Part shown: piece after piece, positions 36,704 to 46,453 of the stretch | How positions within the stretch are numbered: the stretch's first letter is position 1 | How the letters are laid out: every line of letters starts with the position of its first letter | Assembly (NCBI RefSeq): GCF_016464385.1 | Contig: NZ_JADMLH010000018.1 | Location: forward strand, 95,431-159,430 | Length of the DNA: 64,000 nt | Source: Nucisporomicrobium flavum | GTDB lineage: Bacteria > Actinomycetota > Actinomycetes > Mycobacteriales > Micromonosporaceae | Reading direction: 5' to 3' | The notes under the pieces: model-generated | The model's database searches: none | Seen by the model: only the letters and a program-made list of their open reading frames with translations | What the model was told of the DNA's origin: nothing | Program-made: the position numbers and the translations under genes

Positions 36704-37774
36704 GTGATGGCCATCCTTTCGGCGCTCGCCCGTTCGGTCCTTCGTGGCGTGTTGCCTTACCCGGACCTTCCGCGCCGCATCCGCGTTCGACGCACCGCGC
36801 GCACCCTCGCGACCAGCAGCCTCTTGCCGCGCGACGAGGAACAGGTCACCGGTGAACACTTCGCCCGGTTGGCCCTACTGCGGCTGCTGTTCCTGCAACG
36901 GGAGACGCGGCGCGCGGTCCGGATGCGTCAGCGAGAAGCGGCGGCCCTGCTTGCACGGACCGGCATCGAGACCTGCATCCTCGGCCTGTGGTGTCTACTC
37001 ATTCCCGGCGCTGCAGCCAAACTCCGGGCGTCCGAGTTCAAGACTGGGGCAGCCATGCTGACCTTCCTGTCGGGCACCGGACTCATCTCCCAGCAGCTCA
37101 TTCGGCAGGCCGTGGGCGCTCTTGGCGAACCACAGAGCCTTCCAGGGGTACGGACGATGACCGAGCAGATCGACAAGAAGACCTCCGCCACGCTGGCCAT
37201 TCACCTGTATGACGTGGCGTACCGGCCTGCGTCGCAATACTTCACCCATGCGACCAACTCGGCGCTACGTCGGCATGTCACCACGGACTACGGATACAAG
37301 TCCCGGCCGGCCAACTCGTGGGTGCGCCGCGCACCGGTGCGCCTGGTTGACGCTTGCGTGGGAGTCTTGGCCGGCGCTATCGCGAACGACCTCGAGGTGC
37401 CGGGGGAGCTGTTCGTCCAGTATGGCGAAGACCATGCCAAGCGGGTCCTGCCACCTCTGCTGGCCACCATCGGCAAAGGAATGGGCCGCCAACTCCGGTG
37501 GTCGGGCATCGTGGCCATGCTAAATGAGGCGCGCGCGACTCGTGCCTACCTCGCCGGTGTCGGCGCGGCCGACACGCCGGAAGAACGAGAAGCACGGCTT
37601 CGTTCGATGTACGACTCGCTGCTCATTCGCCTCGAGATCAGCGATGTTCCACCGGACGCGTTTAGACCCGTGGTGGATCACTTCATCGCCGTGGCGCTAG
37701 TTGAGTGGAACGATGAACAACCCCACCAGCTCACTCAGCCGTTACCGGGATCGGGAGAACAGCCAACGCCTTGA
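36704..37774 (+). CDS. DUF5677-like protein
   Basis: 356 aa (GTG 36704 or ATG 36707). The pattern RQREAAALLARTGIETCILGL with downstream helical segments (YDVAYRPASQYFTHATNSAL; LFVQYGEDHAKRV) recalls DUF5677/abortive-infection-type helical proteins; this is a memory-based match. No signal peptide. Lies in a cargo stretch with the AbiTii and DUF4238 genes. Confidence 0.55.
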   Translation: MMAILSALARSVLRGVLPYPDLPRRIRVRRTARTLATSSLLPRDEEQVTGEHFARLALLRLLFLQRETRRAVRMRQREAAALLARTGIETCILGLWCLLIPGAAAKLRASEFKTGAAMLTFLSGTGLISQQLIRQAVGALGEPQSLPGVRTMTEQIDKKTSATLAIHLYDVAYRPASQYFTHATNSALRRHVTTDYGYKSRPANSWVRRAPVRLVDACVGVLAGAIANDLEVPGELFVQYGEDHAKRVLPPLLATIGKGMGRQLRWSGIVAMLNEARATRAYLAGVGAADTPEEREARLRSMYDSLLIRLEISDVPPDAFRPVVDHFIAVALVEWNDEQPHQLTQPLPGSGEQPTP

Positions 37775-37826
37775 CACGCCGAGGAACCGACCCCAGTCGG
37801 GGTCGGCCTTCGGCTCGATGACGGGT

Positions 37827-38498
37827 TCAACCCATGGCGACTGTGACAGCGATCGCGACGAGGGCGATCACAAGTCCAATCGCGGTGGCGAGGCCACTAA
37901 ACTTGGTCCACCAGGTCTGCTTGCGCGTCTCATCGCTGCCCGCCGGATCCGGAAGGTTCAGGGCGCGCACCTTAGTCTCGGCGGCAGCGCGAATAGCGTC
38001 GAGTACGCCACGGACGTCATCGGGCTTGATCGCCCAGTACAGCTTGGCGAACCGCAGGTCGTCGTCGCGTGGTGGCATGAGCCTGATCAGTTCGACGTCT
38101 GCGGGCAGGTCGGGATGCAGGATCGGGTCAGGGCTCAAGGCGTATTCGGGTTGCGGCACTAATGCCCGCTCGAGTGTGACGACGCCTTGATGCAGACCCA
38201 GCGCCGCGTGACGGCGGCTGATCTCCTCACGGTGCGAAGCGGGCAGGTCCGCGAGGTCGACTCGTTGGTAGACCGGAGCGCCTGCGCGCATCGCCATGCC
38301 GTAGATCGGCGCAGTGACCCTGCGATAGTCCGGTAGGCGATCGGCGGGATGACCGTCGAGCTCCTGGCGGGCCCAGGTTGCGGTGACGCGCTCGCCGATA
38401 GCATCGGCGAGCGCGACCAATGCGCGCAGCCCGGTGGAGACCGGGGTGACGGGGTCGAGCAAATGCGTCTGGACCTGGGTGCGGGACTCAGGAGTCAC
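37827..38498 (-). CDS. AbiTii-domain membrane protein (putative defence)
   Basis: 223 aa. The N-terminal half fits the AbiTii domain: ALVALADAIGERVTATWARQ, ELDGHPADRLPDYRRV, YGMAMRAGAPVYQR. AbiTii is named from lactococcal abortive infection systems. A helical middle part and one C-terminal membrane helix (GLVIALVAIAVTVAM) suggest an anchored effector or sensor. It overlaps nothing; its downstream end converges with the DUF5677-like gene. Confidence 0.75.
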   Translation of the reverse strand: MTPESRTQVQTHLLDPVTPVSTGLRALVALADAIGERVTATWARQELDGHPADRLPDYRRVTAPIYGMAMRAGAPVYQRVDLADLPASHREEISRRHAALGLHQGVVTLERALVPQPEYALSPDPILHPDLPADVELIRLMPPRDDDLRFAKLYWAIKPDDVRGVLDAIRAAAETKVRALNLPDPAGSDETRKQTWWTKFSGLATAIGLVIALVAIAVTVAMG

Positions 38499-38617
38499 GG
38501 GACACCTCTCCTCGTGGTCGAACTGCGGACGGGCTCACCTCTTTAATCGGTCACCGCGACTATCAACTCTTGGAAGGAGGACCGACGAGCGCTTGCGGAG
38601 CTACCGGGGCGCCGTAG

Positions 38618-38941
38618 TCAGCCGGGTCCGGGTTCTAAACCGTCGGCGATGCGCTCCGCCTGCTCGACCGCGGCGATCAGCGCCTTGGCGAAGCCTCGCG
38701 CCGTCGGGGCGTCGAGCAGCAGCCGCGGCAGGCGGATCTGCACCGGCGGCGACGTGTCGTCATCTGTGCCGATGACCAGGCCCATCGTGACAATCGGGGT
38801 CCCGCCCGGCTCCATGTACCGGTATTCGCGGTGCACTCGCAGGGCCACCACGTAGTCGTCCTCGAAGGCGAACGTCGTCCCCGGCTCCTCGGTCTCCACC
38901 GCCGCCTGCGCCTGCTCCACCCCGATGATGCTGCTCTTCAC
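38618..38941 (-). CDS. Hypothetical protein
   Basis: 107 aa from GTG 38941. Alternating hydrophobic strands (TTFAFEDDYVVALRVHREY, IVTMGLVIGTDDD) then a helix (ARGFAKALIAAVEQAERIAD) suggest a small alpha/beta fold. No recognised family or partner. Confidence 0.55.
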   Translation of the reverse strand: MKSSIIGVEQAQAAVETEEPGTTFAFEDDYVVALRVHREYRYMEPGGTPIVTMGLVIGTDDDTSPPVQIRLPRLLLDAPTARGFAKALIAAVEQAERIADGLEPGPG

Positions 38942-39059
38942 GAGCGGTCACCTTAGTGGCCACCACGAAGCTCTGGAGCCATTGACGCAACCCGGTCCGG
39001 TCATTCACCCGAACGGAGGGGTGCGGCAGCAGATGGAGGTGCACCTCCACCTCCGGTCG

Positions 39060-39473
39060 CTACATCGGCACCGGATGCCAGGGACGCCAGTCCTCGGTGA
39101 CGCCCTCGCGCAGCCGGCGCGCGAACTCCGCGATCTGCTCCTCAAGGGAGGTCACCATCGCGGCATTACGGGCCGGATCGAACGGCTCCCACTCCGGCGA
39201 GCCGAAGTCGACCACGTCGAGGCTGTCATGCACCTCGCAGTGCTGCTCCCGCCAGCGCTGCACCGTCGCGTCCGCGTGCCCGCTTAGGTCGTACACCGTG
39301 ATCAGTCCCCGAGCCGAGCGCAACTGGGTCCAGCTAGCGATCTGACCGTTCTCGATATAGTTGCGGCAGCGCGGTCCCCGGCGAGTTCGGGCGACACACT
39401 GCAGGTCGTGTACCCCGTCGGGCAGGTACCAGATCCGGTCACCGAGCAACACCAGATCCGCGCGTTTCGTCAT
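39060..39473 (-). CDS. Hypothetical protein with Cys pair
   Basis: 137 aa from ATG 39473; an upstream in-frame ATG (39590) gives an N-terminus with little coding character. Visible: LVLLGDRIWYLPDGVHDLQC and RTRRGPRCRNYIENGQ, the latter like small motifs in proteins that handle Cys-bound metal. C-terminal helix ends EFARRLREGVTEDWRPW. Unrecognised. Confidence 0.55.
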   Translation of the reverse strand: MTKRADLVLLGDRIWYLPDGVHDLQCVARTRRGPRCRNYIENGQIASWTQLRSARGLITVYDLSGHADATVQRWREQHCEVHDSLDVVDFGSPEWEPFDPARNAAMVTSLEEQIAEFARRLREGVTEDWRPWHPVPM

Positions 39474-39706
39474 GCCGCGACGGTAGAGGACCGGCCGGGA
39501 GCACGAGTTGAGACACGCACCGACCTCTTCCTCCTTCAGTAGAGCCACTGATACTTCTGTTGCATTCAAGGTGTCGACACCTGCGATCACCTACGCCGCT
39601 AGCAACCCTGTGGCGTCGAACATGATGGCCAGATGGCGATCCGAGCCGAAGATTTGACGAGTTCTGCCGACCGCTCGACCTAGCGGTCCTCCACGACCTA
39701 CTCCGA

Positions 39707-40813
39707 GTGGCGACGGCTGCCAGCTTCTGCTTCCCCGACGATGCGACGGAGACAGGGCCAGAAAAAGAGTTTGGCGATCCCCGTACCGTGGGTGGAGTGG
39801 CTAGGGACGAAAGGTTGCGTCGGCGGCATCACATCGTGCCGAAGTTCCACCTCCGGCGGTTCGCCAATACGCGAGACATGCTCAGACGCGTTCCTTTGGC
39901 TGGCGGTGAGGGACATCTCGTCTCAATCAACGATGCCACGGTGGAGCGGGACTTCTACCTTGTCCAGGACGTGGACGGGCAGCAACATGACGACGTCGAG
40001 AAGCTCCTCAGCGATGTGGAAAGCGACGCCTCTACGGCAGTTGGTCGAGTCGTTAATCAAGCGCTGTGGCCGATCGACCAAGACACCCGAATGGCGATCG
40101 TGCTCTGGGCTGCGCTCCAGTTACTCCGTACCTCATTCCAGCGGCAAGTAAGCGACGAGATCGCCGATGTCTTGCTGAAACTCCAAATCGGTGCCGGCGG
40201 GAAGCCACAACTACGGACGATGCTTCGTCGGCGGGACGGCAGAGAGCCGACGGACGAAAAGGTGGACTCCCTCTGGGCGACGTTGAGCGATTTCGACTCG
40301 TACCGAATTCAGAAGAGTCGCAACGCCCACGTGTCTTCGATGCTCGGCGCGTGGCCCGACATGACGGCACTCCTGCTCATGCGTGGCTGGCAAATCTTCC
40401 GCTTCGACCGAAAGGCGTTAGTAACCTGCGATAACCCAGTGACCTTGATCGCGGCACCTGATCACCCCACCGGGCGAGGTGTCGGGGTGGGGAATGCGGG
40501 CATGATTCTTCTGCCTCTCGACCGTCGGGTAGCGCTCGTGATGGCGGAGCCGGGTGGGGTGGACGAGGTCTTGCCGACGAGCACGATGGTTGCCGAAGCC
40601 TTCAACGGCCACATTGTGATGAATGCTCACCGGGCGGTGTTCCACCATCCTGAGGATGATCCACTCGCTGGGTTCCCCCTGCCACCAGCTCGCAGCACGA
40701 TCACCAACGCCGGTGACCGCATCGCGGACTTCGTCTTTCCGGACGGGATGCCGCCGGCGCCTCTCCCGTCTCCGACGTGCGCGGACATCGCCGGTGAACG
40801 CAAGGGGTGGTAG
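39707..40813 (+). CDS. DUF4238 family protein
   Basis: 368 aa as the longest frame; GTG 39797 gives the family-like start VARDERLRRRHHIVPKFHLR and is more probable. The signature RRHHIVPKFHLRRFA, the internal WAALQLLRTSFQR and TCDNPVTLIAAPDHP, and LPLDRRVALVM match DUF4238 from memory. The gene is less GC-rich than its neighbours. Family members turn up in variable islands with no proven role. Confidence 0.75.
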   Translation: MATAASFCFPDDATETGPEKEFGDPRTVGGVARDERLRRRHHIVPKFHLRRFANTRDMLRRVPLAGGEGHLVSINDATVERDFYLVQDVDGQQHDDVEKLLSDVESDASTAVGRVVNQALWPIDQDTRMAIVLWAALQLLRTSFQRQVSDEIADVLLKLQIGAGGKPQLRTMLRRRDGREPTDEKVDSLWATLSDFDSYRIQKSRNAHVSSMLGAWPDMTALLLMRGWQIFRFDRKALVTCDNPVTLIAAPDHPTGRGVGVGNAGMILLPLDRRVALVMAEPGGVDEVLPTSTMVAEAFNGHIVMNAHRAVFHHPEDDPLAGFPLPPARSTITNAGDRIADFVFPDGMPPAPLPSPTCADIAGERKGW

Positions 40814-40845
40814 CTGCGTCCTGCGCCTGCAGGTGGAGAACGTCG

Positions 40846-41877
40846 TTAGCCGAGCTCGGGCTCGCTCGGATCTCGGTGCGTGGTGGGTGCCTCGACCCGG
40901 CTGCCCGCGTCGAGACTCCCGGCATCCGCGTCGCCAGGGTGAGACGGATCCGGCAGTGCACAGTCTTGGGTGGTCGCGGAGATCGCGGTTGCCAGTCGGT
41001 CGACGTTCGCCGAGAGGGTGGCGATGCTGGCCTGAAGCGCGATTCCGGAAGACGCAGAACTTGCTTCCATTGCTTGGGTGAGCAGGGTGTTGTAGAGGTA
41101 TCCGGGTCCTTGTGTGCGGTTCGTGGTGCCGCCGTTGAGCGTATAGAATGACGATGACAACGAGTTCTGAGCACTTGGGCTCTGGATTTGGGGACCGCGT
41201 TCGCCTGTGGGTGGAGCGGTCCTGTCGTTTGTCAGGGAGAGTTCTCGGCCCGTGGCAGCGTCGTGGATGGTGGCGACGCTCGCGACTCTGCTCCACCATT
41301 GTGGTTCGTCGAACACGAGCGCGCGTTGGAAGGCCCAGGCGGTGACGTCGGGCAGCCAGAGTGCGGGTTGGTGCCGGTCGTCGACGTGTTGCAACCGCAT
41401 CCGGGCGTTGATCTGCTGGCTGCGGACAAGCCGCCGGTAGGTGGTGATGTCGGGCAGGTCGCTTGGGTTGATCTTGCGGCCTTGGAGCTGGGTGTCGAGT
41501 TGTTCGCGTGGGCTGGCGCGGGTGTCGAGGACGACGTCGCGGACTTTCTGGTCGTTGAGCTGGCGCAGCAGCTGGGTGAGTGCCGCTTGCCGGGCGGTTT
41601 CCTGGTGATCGCCGAGGGGTGCTTGGGCGATCATGAGGGTCCAGCCGGCGTGGGCTTCGGTGGTGTCGAGCATGTCTTCGATGGGTTGGATATGGCCGCG
41701 GCGGTAGAGGTGGCTGGCATGAAATTGTTCGTGGTGGCCGGCGGCGTGGCGGGCGGCGTCGATGACGTCCGCCAGGTCGTCGGCGTCGACCAGGACGGCA
41801 GCGAACAGGTACGCTCCGGGGTGCTGGTGCAGGCGGATGAACGCTTCGTCGACGAACGCAACCGGGTGTGTGGTCAT
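40846..41877 (-). CDS. DUF3800-like protein
   Basis: 343 aa. MTTHPVAFVDEAFIRLH and the following FAAVLVDADDLADVIDAAR resemble the RNase H-like DUF3800 start (VDES/VDEA with a later Asp, here VVLDTR). Helical middle; Ser/Thr-rich end. Sits 69 bp downstream of the relaxase on the same strand and may be co-transcribed with it. Assignment moderate. Confidence 0.55.
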   Translation of the reverse strand: MTTHPVAFVDEAFIRLHQHPGAYLFAAVLVDADDLADVIDAARHAAGHHEQFHASHLYRRGHIQPIEDMLDTTEAHAGWTLMIAQAPLGDHQETARQAALTQLLRQLNDQKVRDVVLDTRASPREQLDTQLQGRKINPSDLPDITTYRRLVRSQQINARMRLQHVDDRHQPALWLPDVTAWAFQRALVFDEPQWWSRVASVATIHDAATGRELSLTNDRTAPPTGERGPQIQSPSAQNSLSSSFYTLNGGTTNRTQGPGYLYNTLLTQAMEASSASSGIALQASIATLSANVDRLATAISATTQDCALPDPSHPGDADAGSLDAGSRVEAPTTHRDPSEPELG

Positions 41878-41946
41878 GGCCGGATCCCGTTCCGCCGGCC
41901 GACAAACTCCGTGATCAAGCAGGTTGCGCGGCCAACCATGTGCGTT

Positions 41947-44900
41947 TCAGGCATGGCCTGCCTCCGGCTCGGAGCGGTCGGGCAGTGAGTCGAGTTCGGT
42001 ATCCTCGAGGACGCGCTGCCGCGCTGCCTCGGCATGCGCGGTGAGGCTGTCGGGCACGGGCCGTGTGTGAGGTTGCGGGCGGGTGGCGTCGACGGCGCGG
42101 GCGCGGGCCGCGGTGGCGCGAACAGTGTCGGCGAGAGAGCTGGCGTCGTCGGCGAGGTTTTGCGCGCGGCGTGCGGCCTCGGCGGCGGCGGCGAGTCCGG
42201 CGTATCGGGTGGGTAGCGCCTCGGTGTACCAGCCGGCCCACGTCTGGTGCTGGTCTTCGAGTTGGTGAACGCGGTCGCGGGCGGTGTCGATGCGCCCGCG
42301 CGTGGAGGCGAGCCGGCCTTGCAGCTCGTCGACGGTGGTGTCGGCACGGAGCGCATCGGTCTTGGCATGCTGGTGGCGGATCGCAGCGCGGGTGTGCAGG
42401 GGTCCGGCGTGCCACCATCGCGGCTTCATGGCGTCGGCGTGGCGGTCGGCGGAAGCAGCGGCGGTCTGGGCGGTGGCCAGGTCAACGCGGGCGTCGCGCA
42501 GGTGATTTTCGGCGCCGACGAGCTGAGTGTGGGCCACACGGAGCTGCCCGGCCACGTAGATGGGAGCGTTTTGGTCGGCGTCGCGTTGCGCGGCGATGAG
42601 CGCGCGGAGCTGGCCGTCGGTGGCGGTGCTGATCTTCCCGGCGAGCGTGGCGACCCCGAGCACGGTCTGCGCGCGCTGCCAGGCGCCCCACCGGCCGACG
42701 TCGCGGGGCGAGGGTTCAGGACCGATCGGGTCGTCGCCAGTGAGGGCGTAGCGGTCGCGGTAGGCGGCGATGACGGCGGCACGGCCGGCCCACTGACGCC
42801 GTCCCGGGTCGTCGGCGGGCAGCGGTCCCAGCGCGGTGGTCCAGCCGGGTTGTTCGGCGGCGGCTTGCTGGGCGAGGGCGCCGATGCGGGTGTCGCAGAT
42901 GGCCGCGATCTGGCGCAGCGCGTCGCCGATATCGCCGTCGACGGCGGGCGTGCGCTGGGTGTAGGTGCCGGCCTGGGCGGGGCTGAGCGCCACAGCGGGA
43001 TCGGGTTGAAGGTCGCGATACGCCTGGTCGATGCGCCAGGCGAGCACGGCGGCGGTGTCGCGGGCACTGTGCAGTTCCCGCTCGGAGGCGACCGCGCTGA
43101 GGACGTGTTCAGGGTCGTATCCGGCGGCGGAGAGGGCGTGCAGGCGGGCGGCGAGTGCGGGCATGGCGGGGTCGGCGGCAAGATTGTCCGCGACCGTGCG
43201 CCCGGCGACGCCGCGGACGACGGCGGTGTACCGGTCGATGCTGGCGCGGGCGGTGAGGTCGTCGTAGACAGGTCCCCATTGCCGCAGGGTGTCGGCGTCG
43301 GCCCACAGGGTTTGTTCGGTTTCGGTGCCGGAGCGGTCGGTGCCGTCTCCGCGCAGAACCTCGGCGAGCACGGTGATCCCGGCGGTGGCCGGCGCGGGTG
43401 GGTGTGGTTCGGGGGGTTCGTCGGCGGTGACGACGGCGAGTTGGTTGGACAGCCGGCCGCGGGTGGCCATGACGTAGAGCCGGGCGCGGGTGGTGGCTTG
43501 GTCGATGATGGCGCGGGAGACGTCGACGGTGCGGCCTTGGGCGGAGTCGACGGTGGCGGCGTAGGCGAGCTGGACGTGCTCGGCGACGTAGTCGGCGGGT
43601 AGTGCGGTGGTGGCTTGGCTGGTCGGGTTTTCGACGAGCAGGGCGCCGTCGGGGCCGAGTTGGAGGATGCGCCATTGGGTGCGGTTGGCGACGAACGCGT
43701 CGCCGGCTTGCAGGGTGCGGTTGTTGCGGCGGGTGACGATCAGGTCGCCGACGCCGGCGTGGGTGCCGTCGGCGAGGGCGACGGCCGGGCCGGGTTGCAC
43801 GATGCCGGCCCGGATGAGCAGGCGCCGGGCTTGGGTGGCGATGTCGGCGGCTTCGGCTTGGGTTTCGACGAGGATGAGGCTGGTCCGGTCTTGCAGGATG
43901 TCGGCGGCCCACCCGTCGAGAACGTGGTGGATGAGTTCGGTGCGGTGTCCGGCGATGATCCGGCCGCGGCGGTCGTACTCGGCGAGCACGGTGGTGTCGC
44001 CCTCGCGCAGCCGTAGTGAGGCGGGGCCTTCCCAGGGGTCGGCGAAGCGGCGGACCTCGCGTAGCTGGGTGGTGGTGCCGAGGGAGGCGAGGTAGCGGAA
44101 CATGCCGCCGGGCCCGATTGCGGAGATCTGTTCGGGGTCGCCGACCAGGATGAGTTTCCCGCCGACGGGTGCGAGGAGTTGGCTGAGGCGCACGAGGTCG
44201 AGGGTGGAGGCTTGTGACGCCTCGTCGATGATGACCCACTGGCCGGGCTGGAACGCCCAGTCGGCCGGGGTGGTGCCTTCGGGTGGCATCGTCTGGGCGT
44301 GCAGCCACATGGCGATGTTCTCGGTCCGGATGCCGGGCTGGTCTGCGTCTCGGGTGGCGTCGGCCAGGACGAACGCGGCGTTCTGCCCGACCGTCAGGCC
44401 GAGCACGGGTATTCCGGCCTGGCGTGCGGCGACGCCGACAGCACGTTGCAGGTAGGTCTTGCCGGTGCCGGCCGGGCCGACGATCCCGGTCACGCGGCGG
44501 GTATCGCCGACGGCGAAGTGCAGCGCGGCGCTTTTCTCATCCGATAGGTCGAGCCGGTCGGCGACCGCGTCGAGCAGCGCCCGGGGTGCCGCGGTGGCTC
44601 CGTGGCCGGTGGCGTAGGCGATGAGTTCCTTTTCGGCGGCCAGGACCGGTTCGGTGGACAGCTTGAGGTCCCGGTGGCGGCTGTAGATGCTTTGCCGATC
44701 GGATCCGCGGATCAGGGTTTCGCCCCACTCGAGCAACGCGGGCGGGGTCAGCACACGTAGCCCGCCGGCCCGGGTCTGGACGGCGTGGGCGGCGTATCGC
44801 TGCACTTGCTGCCAGTCCGAGCGGCGGTCTGTGGTCGGGCTGACGTGCAGCTGACGGCCGATAGCCAGTTCAAGATGGTCGATGCTGAACACGGCGCGTT

Positions 44901-46281
44901 CGGCGCTGAGCTCGTCGACGGCGCGTTCGACGGCCAGGTGCGGCAGCCGCCGGATCGCGGCGGTGACGACCGGCAGCCGCTGCTTCTCGTGTTCCAGACC
45001 GACCTGGACGGCGGCGGTGTGCAGGTCTTCCACACGGACCGGCCGGCCAGCGCGGTGGCGCTGCGCGAGCCGAATGACCTGTCGTGCCTGCTGGTCGACG
45101 GCGTCGAGCGCCCGGCCTGCGGCGATCTGGCGTACCGCAGCGGCGGTGTTGAAGCCGGCTTGCTGGTCTTCGCGTCGCCATCTGGCGACGGCTTCGTTGG
45201 TGGATTCGGGGCCGTCTTTGGGGCGGCGGGTGCGTAGCGTGGCGTCTTGCGCGGAGCGCCGCCACCGGCTGGCCGGGATCCATTCGCGGCCGGTGCTGGG
45301 GTCGCTGTGGCGGGCGTCGAGCTCGGACTCGACGGCGGTGCGCCGCTTGGAGTATTGCTGGATCGCGCGGGTGCCGAATCCGACGATCTCGCGGATCGGG
45401 GAGCCGGTGCGGGCGGCGAACCGGACGCCGAGGCGTCGGCCGAGTTGGTGTTCCACAGCGCGTTCGTAGGCGATTCGGGCGCCGATGGTGGCTTGGTAGA
45501 ACGCTTTGCTGTCGAGTGCGAGCCAGGTTTCGCGGCCGTCGCGGACGACGCGGACCTTGGAGCTGACGATGATGTGGGAGTGCAGTTGCGGGTCTTTTTC
45601 TCGGGACATGCGGTGGTCGTAGACGGCGGCGGCGAGGCCGTCGGTGTCGACCTGGACGATGCCGTTGGTGCCCAGCCGGGTGAACGCCCCGTGTGCCCGC
45701 AGGTGTTCCAGGGCGGCTCGTACGCCGTCGTGGTGTGATGCCATCACCTCGCGTTTGACCCGGTCGTCGCCGAATGCCCACAGCAGGCTGACGCTTTTTA
45801 CCGGGGAAACGGTGACGTCGAATCCGGCGACGGGGTGTCGTTCCGGGGCGGTCCAAATCCGTAGCCAGACCTGGGCGATCTGTTCGTAGGTGGCGTCTTC
45901 GGGTAGTGCTTTCCACGCTTTTTCGACGGCGGCTTGGCGGGCGTCGTCGTCGAGCGCCTCGAATTTGCGCCACAGCCGGCCGAGTTGTTCGCCGGTGTCC
46001 GGGTGCCGCCCTTCGCCGATGAGGTTCTGCAACTGTTTCTCGGTGACCTGTCCGTGCGCGCCGAACAGCGCCGGACTTTGGCCGGCCCACCAGCCGGGCG
46101 CCTCACCGTGTGCGCGCGGGTCGGCGTGGTAGGCCACTGCGACGCTGGGGCCGGTGGGCCGGAAGTCGTGTCGGCCGGTGGCTACCTGCTGGGTGAGGTA
46201 GGCGATCCCGGCGCCTGGCGAGATGCGGGTTACCGAGAGCATGCCGCCGAGCGTAGGCACCAGCGGGCGCCTTTTCGACAT
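41947..46281 (-). CDS. MobF-family relaxase-helicase (TraA-like)
   Basis: 1444 aa from ATG 46281 (46242, MLSVTRIS, is the more usual family start). N-terminal TrwC relaxase: ISPGAGIAYLTQQVATG, FDVTVSPVKSVSLLWAFG, and the metal-binding histidines in DPQLHSHIIVSSKV. The middle holds a RecD-like SF1 helicase with Walker A GIVGPAGTGKTYLQ and Walker B VIIDEASQAS; motif VTADEPPE and the final coiled-coil region follow. It nicks oriT and unwinds the transferred strand, which the VirD4-like protein would pick up. Confidence 0.92.
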   Translation of the reverse strand: MSKRRPLVPTLGGMLSVTRISPGAGIAYLTQQVATGRHDFRPTGPSVAVAYHADPRAHGEAPGWWAGQSPALFGAHGQVTEKQLQNLIGEGRHPDTGEQLGRLWRKFEALDDDARQAAVEKAWKALPEDATYEQIAQVWLRIWTAPERHPVAGFDVTVSPVKSVSLLWAFGDDRVKREVMASHHDGVRAALEHLRAHGAFTRLGTNGIVQVDTDGLAAAVYDHRMSREKDPQLHSHIIVSSKVRVVRDGRETWLALDSKAFYQATIGARIAYERAVEHQLGRRLGVRFAARTGSPIREIVGFGTRAIQQYSKRRTAVESELDARHSDPSTGREWIPASRWRRSAQDATLRTRRPKDGPESTNEAVARWRREDQQAGFNTAAAVRQIAAGRALDAVDQQARQVIRLAQRHRAGRPVRVEDLHTAAVQVGLEHEKQRLPVVTAAIRRLPHLAVERAVDELSAERAVFSIDHLELAIGRQLHVSPTTDRRSDWQQVQRYAAHAVQTRAGGLRVLTPPALLEWGETLIRGSDRQSIYSRHRDLKLSTEPVLAAEKELIAYATGHGATAAPRALLDAVADRLDLSDEKSAALHFAVGDTRRVTGIVGPAGTGKTYLQRAVGVAARQAGIPVLGLTVGQNAAFVLADATRDADQPGIRTENIAMWLHAQTMPPEGTTPADWAFQPGQWVIIDEASQASTLDLVRLSQLLAPVGGKLILVGDPEQISAIGPGGMFRYLASLGTTTQLREVRRFADPWEGPASLRLREGDTTVLAEYDRRGRIIAGHRTELIHHVLDGWAADILQDRTSLILVETQAEAADIATQARRLLIRAGIVQPGPAVALADGTHAGVGDLIVTRRNNRTLQAGDAFVANRTQWRILQLGPDGALLVENPTSQATTALPADYVAEHVQLAYAATVDSAQGRTVDVSRAIIDQATTRARLYVMATRGRLSNQLAVVTADEPPEPHPPAPATAGITVLAEVLRGDGTDRSGTETEQTLWADADTLRQWGPVYDDLTARASIDRYTAVVRGVAGRTVADNLAADPAMPALAARLHALSAAGYDPEHVLSAVASERELHSARDTAAVLAWRIDQAYRDLQPDPAVALSPAQAGTYTQRTPAVDGDIGDALRQIAAICDTRIGALAQQAAAEQPGWTTALGPLPADDPGRRQWAGRAAVIAAYRDRYALTGDDPIGPEPSPRDVGRWGAWQRAQTVLGVATLAGKISTATDGQLRALIAAQRDADQNAPIYVAGQLRVAHTQLVGAENHLRDARVDLATAQTAAASADRHADAMKPRWWHAGPLHTRAAIRHQHAKTDALRADTTVDELQGRLASTRGRIDTARDRVHQLEDQHQTWAGWYTEALPTRYAGLAAAAEAARRAQNLADDASSLADTVRATAARARAVDATRPQPHTRPVPDSLTAHAEAARQRVLEDTELDSLPDRSEPEAGHA

Positions 46282-46453
46282 TGGAATGCCAGGGGGTGTG
46301 CTAGTTCTGGGAAGGGGTTAGGGAGTGACCTGATATCTGTGCTGATCAGAGATGGTGTGAACAATGTTGAACGATTGGGTGACCATTTACAACTAACATT
46401 CAACGATTGCTAGGTGTGGAGGGCGAGCGTGTGGAATAGGTAGCGTCGATGGT
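46282..46453. other. Candidate oriT
   Basis: AT-richer gap between the divergent relaxase and its probable accessory gene. Contains a near-direct repeat TGAACGATTG (46368-46377) and TCAACGATTG (46400-46409), and an inverted pair TCTG...CAGA (about 46336-46350). Position beside relaxase genes is the usual place for oriT. The nick site cannot be picked by eye. Confidence 0.5.

Noticed and set aside
41947..46281. Long plus-strand ORF (42247-43602) opposite the relaxase
   Set aside because: Gly/Val-rich antisense shadow of the relaxase gene, with no domain and no ribosome site.
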